DNA from: a bacterium
Lineage (GTDB): Bacteria > UBP14 > UBA6098 > B30-G16
Reading direction: 5' to 3'
Assembly (NCBI GenBank): GCA_027007865.1
Contig: JALTEE010000120.1
Coordinates: 1 to 9,928, forward strand
Length of the DNA stretch: 9,928 nt
Made by a program: the position numbers and the translations under genes. Shown here in pieces: positions 6,071 through 9,928 of the stretch. The notes under the pieces were generated by a model that did not search any database, had not been told where the DNA came from, and saw only the letters and a program-made list of their open reading frames with translations. The first letter of the stretch is position 1. Every line of letters starts with the position of its first letter.

Positions 6071-8797
6071 TCAGTCTCCACCGAGTGCACGGAAGGCATT
6101 CGTGAACCACCACATTCCCGCGGTGGCGGCAAGCGAACCGACAACCAACAATATCATTTCTATCGCTTTCAAAAAATCCTGTGCTTTCAGCGAACCGCGC
6201 TGCATCGGGTCGGTGGACAAATATGCCGATGCGGCATATAATTCTTCACCGATTAGTGTATAATCACAGGATGTGATAAAGAATGGCAGTTGCGTCATAT
6301 CATCTGTTCCTGCAACTTGAATTGCGCCTGTCGATGCACCTGTTTCAGCGAGGATAAGCGATTCCGCATAGAACCTTCCCATAAAGAAGTTCGCAGCACT
6401 CTTTTCTCTTATCATCAATCCAGCCACAGCAGCAGCGTATGCAAACTGTTGTGCAGCAATATAATATATGTTTTCTTCATTGTATAGGTCGGGACGACCT
6501 GCATCCATAAAAGCATTTCGAACTGTTTCTTGCGAAACAATCATAACGAGCGGGTCGTAGCAAGGAACAAAAATTTTACATTGATATTCCGCCGCTTTGC
6601 GAGCAACTCTGCCCAAAATTGTAATCGACGAAAGCGTCGCTATATCGTCGATGAACCCCAATCCGGTAATATATATAATCGGTTTCCCCATTTCAGTTGC
6701 TCTGCCGAGTGCTTCATCTATATGCACGATGCCCGCAATGGGACGGATATAAAACTTTCTTCCACGCTTTGCGTGATATATAAAGAAAAACGCAACAATA
6801 ATAAATATGAGCGTCGACAAAAAAATCACAACCTTGCTCGTATCGAACCAGTTCGACTTTGCAGCCACGGGACCGAGCGGGTCGGACTGCGTAACCGCTC
6901 CATTAGGACCGACCGCTTGAACGATATAGTAGTAAGTATTTTCAGCTGTTTTGGTATCATTGAATTGGTCGATATATTCCCTCGAATCTGCACCAGCGGC
7001 ACCTACATAGACAAATGTAGATGGGTCTTTCGGGTCGGTGCCTCGATAGATATAATAAACATACGGCGGAACATCGATTGGAACAATGTGTATACGAGTT
7101 GCATCCACTTTCATTTCTACATTTGCTTCGGGATTTTTTAATTTCCCACCGTTGTTTTTAATTATGTGCCCGACAAGTGTATATTCTCCTGCGGAAATAT
7201 TTTGGAACTGCAATTCTCCCGTGTTGTCCTTGTCTATTTTCACTTTTCCATCGAGTTTGAATTCGCCATAGAGCGCTTTATCATCGGAATTTGCCCACAT
7301 TTGATAAGAAATTTTAAGAACTTTTTTCCCGCCGGGAACGGTATATGACAATTCGAGCACTTTTCTTGCACCCTGTGGAATTTCAGCGGAATCTTTCGCC
7401 ACGAATAGCGAGTCGCCACTCTCGGTAGGAATATAGTAAATGTTCTTCGAATCAACTTTTTCCTGCATCATCTTCTTCGCTACATCTTCCACAGCATACC
7501 CCACAGCGAGTGTCGGTGGGTCCCATCGCAGCGCAATTTTTTGCCCCCTATCGTTTTCGTAATCTAAAACACGCATATTTTGCGGGAGCGGAACATCTTT
7601 CAAATCGGCAGGAGTCAAATTTATAAGTCCTGTCTTGTTCTGCTGCCCGCCTTCATCCTCGACAAGAATGTAGAACACATCTGTTGAATCGACATTATCG
7701 AGGATAACCGCTTTTGCAGATGCACCTATTTTGTAAATCTGCGTTCCTTTGCTGCAAGATGTGTCGTCCGGTGTAGTTTTGAATATCGTATAACTCTTAT
7801 TATCATAAAACGAGGCGAGGCTGCTTGTATTTTTTATATGTATAACTGCGCTGCCATTTTTCCTGTTGTAAAAAGCGGTGATTTTATCGGGAACCACCGG
7901 CGGCTCATCCTGCGGTGTAATTCCCACCGTGTCGCTATCCATATAAATTTTGCTGATGGGAATATCTTTTTGATAGAGGCGAATTTTATACACATAATGT
8001 TTGCCGGATTTCATATCACGATTTTTGCTTTTCCTGTCGAGAAATTGCATACTCTCGTATTTCACAGTGTATCTCGCATCTTCGGTAACAAAAGATACAA
8101 TTTGCTTTCCATATTTTAAAATCAGCGGCATATCGTCTTCGCCCGCTGCGAGAATTCGTTTCCCTTTGTGGACAAATTCGAGCTCTTTCTCCTTCGGCGT
8201 AAGTTCTATAGTAACATTGCCAAGCGATGGGGTTTTTATACCTATTCGGTCAAATAATTTTTTTGAAACGGTAATCGGTTCAGGACGTTTTGCGATTTTC
8301 TCATCGGGAATAACACGATAGAATTCGCCGAGAGCGAATTTATTGGGAATTTTTGTAAGTTCACTCAGCGGTGGAACGCCGAGCTCCACACGCAAAATCT
8401 TCTTTGCTCCCGCAGCGATGAGCGAATCCCTGTTTGCATCCGTTCCCTTGATTACTTTCGCTTTCGGAAGGTCTCCCTCCTGTGGTTGAAGCAAAATATA
8501 ATATCCCAGTTCAGACACATCGTTTTCAGGCTGGTTTTGCGCTTCATAAGTGATTGTCTTCGTCTGAAGTGGACTTATAACCTCAAATTTCACACCGTCT
8601 TCGCTGCGAAGAATATCATATCGTATGCCGGGAACTGTTTCAAAATGCCGCCACTGTAACAAAACATTTGTTCCGCCATCGCCCGGAATATCCATCAACT
8701 GTGGCGTTTGTGGTTTAGGTGGGTTGCTTTCATCGGCACCGATGGGTATAATTATCCCGATTAGCAATAGTAAAAAAACAAATGTGAGCCTCTTCAT
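6071..8797 (-). CDS. Large membrane protein: signal peptide, FnIII-like ectodomain, DUF6754 C-terminal domain
   Basis: This 908-aa protein begins with a signal peptide (1-21; MKR, hydrophobic core, then ADES). Residues 22-650 are probably extracytoplasmic. A first FnIII-like module spans about 29-102 (LLQWR at 46-50, YDILRSEDG at 60-68). A second has its early strands at about 404-427 (IALRWDPP) but its later strands only at about 577-645 (YYIYRGTDP, YYYIVQAVGPNGAVTQSDP). The roughly 145 residues between them look like a separate beta-rich insertion. One TM helix follows at about 655-674, with KRGRK after it indicating entry to the cytoplasm. Residues about 685-872 form an alpha/beta domain that I recognise as DUF6754-like: PIIYITGLG (706-714), CKIFVPCYDP (740-749), LAETGASTGA (816-825), then GSLKAQDF (868-875). 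A final helix lies at about 877-897. The ATG follows GAGGGGG by 4 nt. It lies 87 bp after the KOW gene. The function is unknown; the layout suggests a receptor or scaffold linking an external domain to a cytoplasmic module. Confidence 0.87.
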   Translation of the reverse strand: MKRLTFVFLLLLIGIIIPIGADESNPPKPQTPQLMDIPGDGGTNVLLQWRHFETVPGIRYDILRSEDGVKFEVISPLQTKTITYEAQNQPENDVSELGYYILLQPQEGDLPKAKVIKGTDANRDSLIAAGAKKILRVELGVPPLSELTKIPNKFALGEFYRVIPDEKIAKRPEPITVSKKLFDRIGIKTPSLGNVTIELTPKEKELEFVHKGKRILAAGEDDMPLILKYGKQIVSFVTEDARYTVKYESMQFLDRKSKNRDMKSGKHYVYKIRLYQKDIPISKIYMDSDTVGITPQDEPPVVPDKITAFYNRKNGSAVIHIKNTSSLASFYDNKSYTIFKTTPDDTSCSKGTQIYKIGASAKAVILDNVDSTDVFYILVEDEGGQQNKTGLINLTPADLKDVPLPQNMRVLDYENDRGQKIALRWDPPTLAVGYAVEDVAKKMMQEKVDSKNIYYIPTESGDSLFVAKDSAEIPQGARKVLELSYTVPGGKKVLKISYQMWANSDDKALYGEFKLDGKVKIDKDNTGELQFQNISAGEYTLVGHIIKNNGGKLKNPEANVEMKVDATRIHIVPIDVPPYVYYIYRGTDPKDPSTFVYVGAAGADSREYIDQFNDTKTAENTYYYIVQAVGPNGAVTQSDPLGPVAAKSNWFDTSKVVIFLSTLIFIIVAFFFIYHAKRGRKFYIRPIAGIVHIDEALGRATEMGKPIIYITGLGFIDDIATLSSITILGRVARKAAEYQCKIFVPCYDPLVMIVSQETVRNAFMDAGRPDLYNEENIYYIAAQQFAYAAAVAGLMIREKSAANFFMGRFYAESLILAETGASTGAIQVAGTDDMTQLPFFITSCDYTLIGEELYAASAYLSTDPMQRGSLKAQDFLKAIEMILLVVGSLAATAGMWWFTNAFRALGGD

Positions 8798-8884
8798 TAT
8801 GCCCCCTCATGAGAGTTTTGAGTTTCGAGTTGTGATTTATCCCTTTTTCAACTCTTTAAAATCAGAAAAAGTTTAAAACTCGGC
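8798..8884 (-). promoter_or_regulatory. Structured leader of the DUF6754 gene
   Basis: This 87-bp gap is the largest inside the cluster. On the plus strand three 7-mers, GAGTTTT, GAGTTTC and GAGTTGT, run in tandem at 8813-8833. Two nested short inverted pairs are present: GAGTTTT (8813-8819) with AAAACTC (8875-8881), and GAGTTG (8827-8832) with CAACTC (8849-8854). In the minus-strand RNA these could fold into a two-step hairpin ending just before the GAGGGGG ribosome binding site (8802-8808). No T tract follows, so it is not a plain terminator. It could be an RNA processing or translation-control element, or a spacer repeat. The stems are short and A/U-rich. Confidence 0.35.
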
Positions 8885-9928
8885 TTATTCCTCTATCATT
8901 TCGAGATTTGCACGAGGAACAATAGCTTTTGTTCCATCGCCGAATTCGATTTCGCACACACGAGCATGTGTTTCGCTTTCGAGTTGTTGCAATTCTGTTG
9001 GCAAAGCGCTTATTTTTCCAATTTTGCCAAAATAAGGAACACGGATGACACGCACCAACGAACCCACTTCGATTCCTGCTATTTCTTCGGTCACTTTTTT
9101 CTTTATCTCTTCGGGTGGTTCCTGCTGTTGAATTACGACCTCGGGTCTGATAACGCCTGCACGAATTTGGGTGGCGCCATTGAGTGATGCCTGTTTACCA
9201 TCGTATTTTTTTAAGAGCGAAAATGTCTTCTGCGCGATAGGAATGTGTCCAAAACCTTCCGTTACCACAAGTGTCAACGATGTATCTTCAGAACCTGTAA
9301 TCGCCACACCTATATCGTATCCGAGATATTGTGTGAGTTCCTGTGCATCGATTCCGCCGACAACAATTCCTCGAACTCCGACCTGTTCCGCTTTCCTAAT
9401 TGCAGCGACAGTTACAAGCCCACCACCGACAATGATTTGACCGGAACAAGTGCTATCGATAAGTTCGTCTGTCAAAACATCGTCTGCGTTTTCGGCGATT
9501 ATTTTCAATGTTCCGAACCGTTCTCCACCAACTCCGAAAATGCCCTGAATAAATGCCGCCCAAGTTTCGATTTCGACACCCTCTTCGGGAAAAACCTCCG
9601 AGATGATACCCGGTATATATGCTTTGACTTCTACAGGCACAGGTTCAGCACGGAGAATAACCTGACCTGTTATATGGGAAACGCTTTCTATTGTGCCATT
9701 GAAGGGGGCTTTTATTTGTGTTTTGAAAAGTCCAAAAAGTCCTTTGCTTTCCGCGAGAATTTCGTCTTTAACAAAACTCTGCTCGGGTTTCTTCTTCATA
9801 TACATCAATACATCTTCGGGGTCAACAGACAACATACCGGAAACATTTATCGCTTGAACCGAACCTGGCAGAAATGTTCTCGCAACGATTGTATCAGGTT
9901 CGACGCCGTCTCCCTTACCAACAAGCAC
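8885..9928 (-). CDS. Barrel-sandwich/KOW-like conserved protein (5' end outside window)
   Basis: This is the C-terminal 347 residues; the frame runs off the window edge and the terminal GTG is not taken as a true start. Glycine/proline-rich segments with lipoyl- or RnfC-like barrel-sandwich character are seen: GDGVEPDTIVA (7-16), then IKAPFNGTIESVSHITGQV (72-90), then VKAYIPGIISEVFPEEGVEIET (101-122), where such repeats usually form a swivelling beta-hammerhead. A middle region (155-265) has GQIIVGGGLVTVAAIRKA (163-180), GVRGIVVGGIDAQEL (184-198), GYDIGVAITG (203-212) and NGATQIRAGVIRPEV (250-264), which I recall as strongly conserved in an uncharacterised family. A KOW-type beta-barrel follows at about 287-345 (GSLVRVIRVPYFGKIGKI, then VCEIEFGDG and VPRANLEMI). 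There is no lysine in a lipoyl or biotin (MKM) context. No signal or membrane segment is visible, so the location is probably cytoplasmic. It is first in the visible cluster. The function is unknown. Confidence 0.8.
   Translation of the reverse strand: MLVGKGDGVEPDTIVARTFLPGSVQAINVSGMLSVDPEDVLMYMKKKPEQSFVKDEILAESKGLFGLFKTQIKAPFNGTIESVSHITGQVILRAEPVPVEVKAYIPGIISEVFPEEGVEIETWAAFIQGIFGVGGERFGTLKIIAENADDVLTDELIDSTCSGQIIVGGGLVTVAAIRKAEQVGVRGIVVGGIDAQELTQYLGYDIGVAITGSEDTSLTLVVTEGFGHIPIAQKTFSLLKKYDGKQASLNGATQIRAGVIRPEVVIQQQEPPEEIKKKVTEEIAGIEVGSLVRVIRVPYFGKIGKISALPTELQQLESETHARVCEIEFGDGTKAIVPRANLEMIEE

Noticed and set aside
6530..7141. 203-aa plus-strand open frame
   Set aside because: It is antisense to the FnIII/DUF6754 gene; its Arg/Asn/Cys-rich composition is typical of a shadow frame.
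9926..9928. GTG at the window edge as the start of the KOW-like protein
   Set aside because: The frame is still open at the edge and the sequence begins mid-domain (LVGKGDGVEP), so it is better read as an internal Val codon of a truncated gene.
1823..9928. Considered whether the cluster is a defence, phage or CRISPR-related island
   Set aside because: There are no nuclease, helicase, integrase or repeat-spacer signatures; composition and codon use are even across the minus-strand genes.

Overview
The window (about 43-45% G+C by eye) looks like a chromosomal segment from a Gram-negative, two-membrane bacterium of a little-characterised lineage. The evidence is an Omp85/BamA-type outer-membrane barrel protein, several Sec signal peptides and a LolA-like exported protein. 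The membrane-protein cluster on the minus strand is of a kind I associate from memory with uncultivated, mostly anaerobic phyla (Cloacimonadota, WOR-3, Marinimicrobia-like groups). The sequence alone does not fix the phylum. I see no transposase, integrase, phage gene, CRISPR array, rRNA or tRNA.

Layout. Bases 2-82 probably hold the last 26 codons of an AT-rich gene whose stop directly abuts the ATG of the next gene. Bases 83-1672 (+) encode an Omp85-family protein with POTRA-like repeats and a C-terminal barrel. Bases 1673-1822 are a convergent intergenic spacer with a degenerate 9-nt repeat and an imperfect hairpin. Everything else is on the minus strand, in transcription order: a KOW/barrel-sandwich protein cut by the window edge (9928-8885), a 908-aa FnIII/DUF6754 membrane protein (8797-6071), a six-TM protein (6031-5384), a bitopic Rossmann-like protein (5370-4543), a six-to-seven-TM protein (4515-3883), a small secreted LolA-like protein (3814-3017) and a class V aminotransferase/cysteine desulfurase (2995-1823). 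Gaps are 87, 39, 13, 27, 68 and 21 bp, so all seven could form one transcript. The five genes from 9928 to 3883 look like the functional core.

How the genes may work together. The five core genes look like the parts of an inner-membrane complex of unknown function: two multi-pass proteins, two proteins carrying related alpha/beta domains next to membrane anchors, a large extracytoplasmic FnIII region, and a probably cytoplasmic KOW/lipoyl-like protein. The main observation is that the 275-aa protein appears colinear along its length with the C-terminal DUF6754 domain of its 908-aa neighbour, including a GS..(x)AQ motif before the last membrane helix. The positive-inside rule nevertheless places the two domains on opposite sides of the membrane. 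The LolA-like protein and the desulfurase follow the core and may be unrelated passengers.
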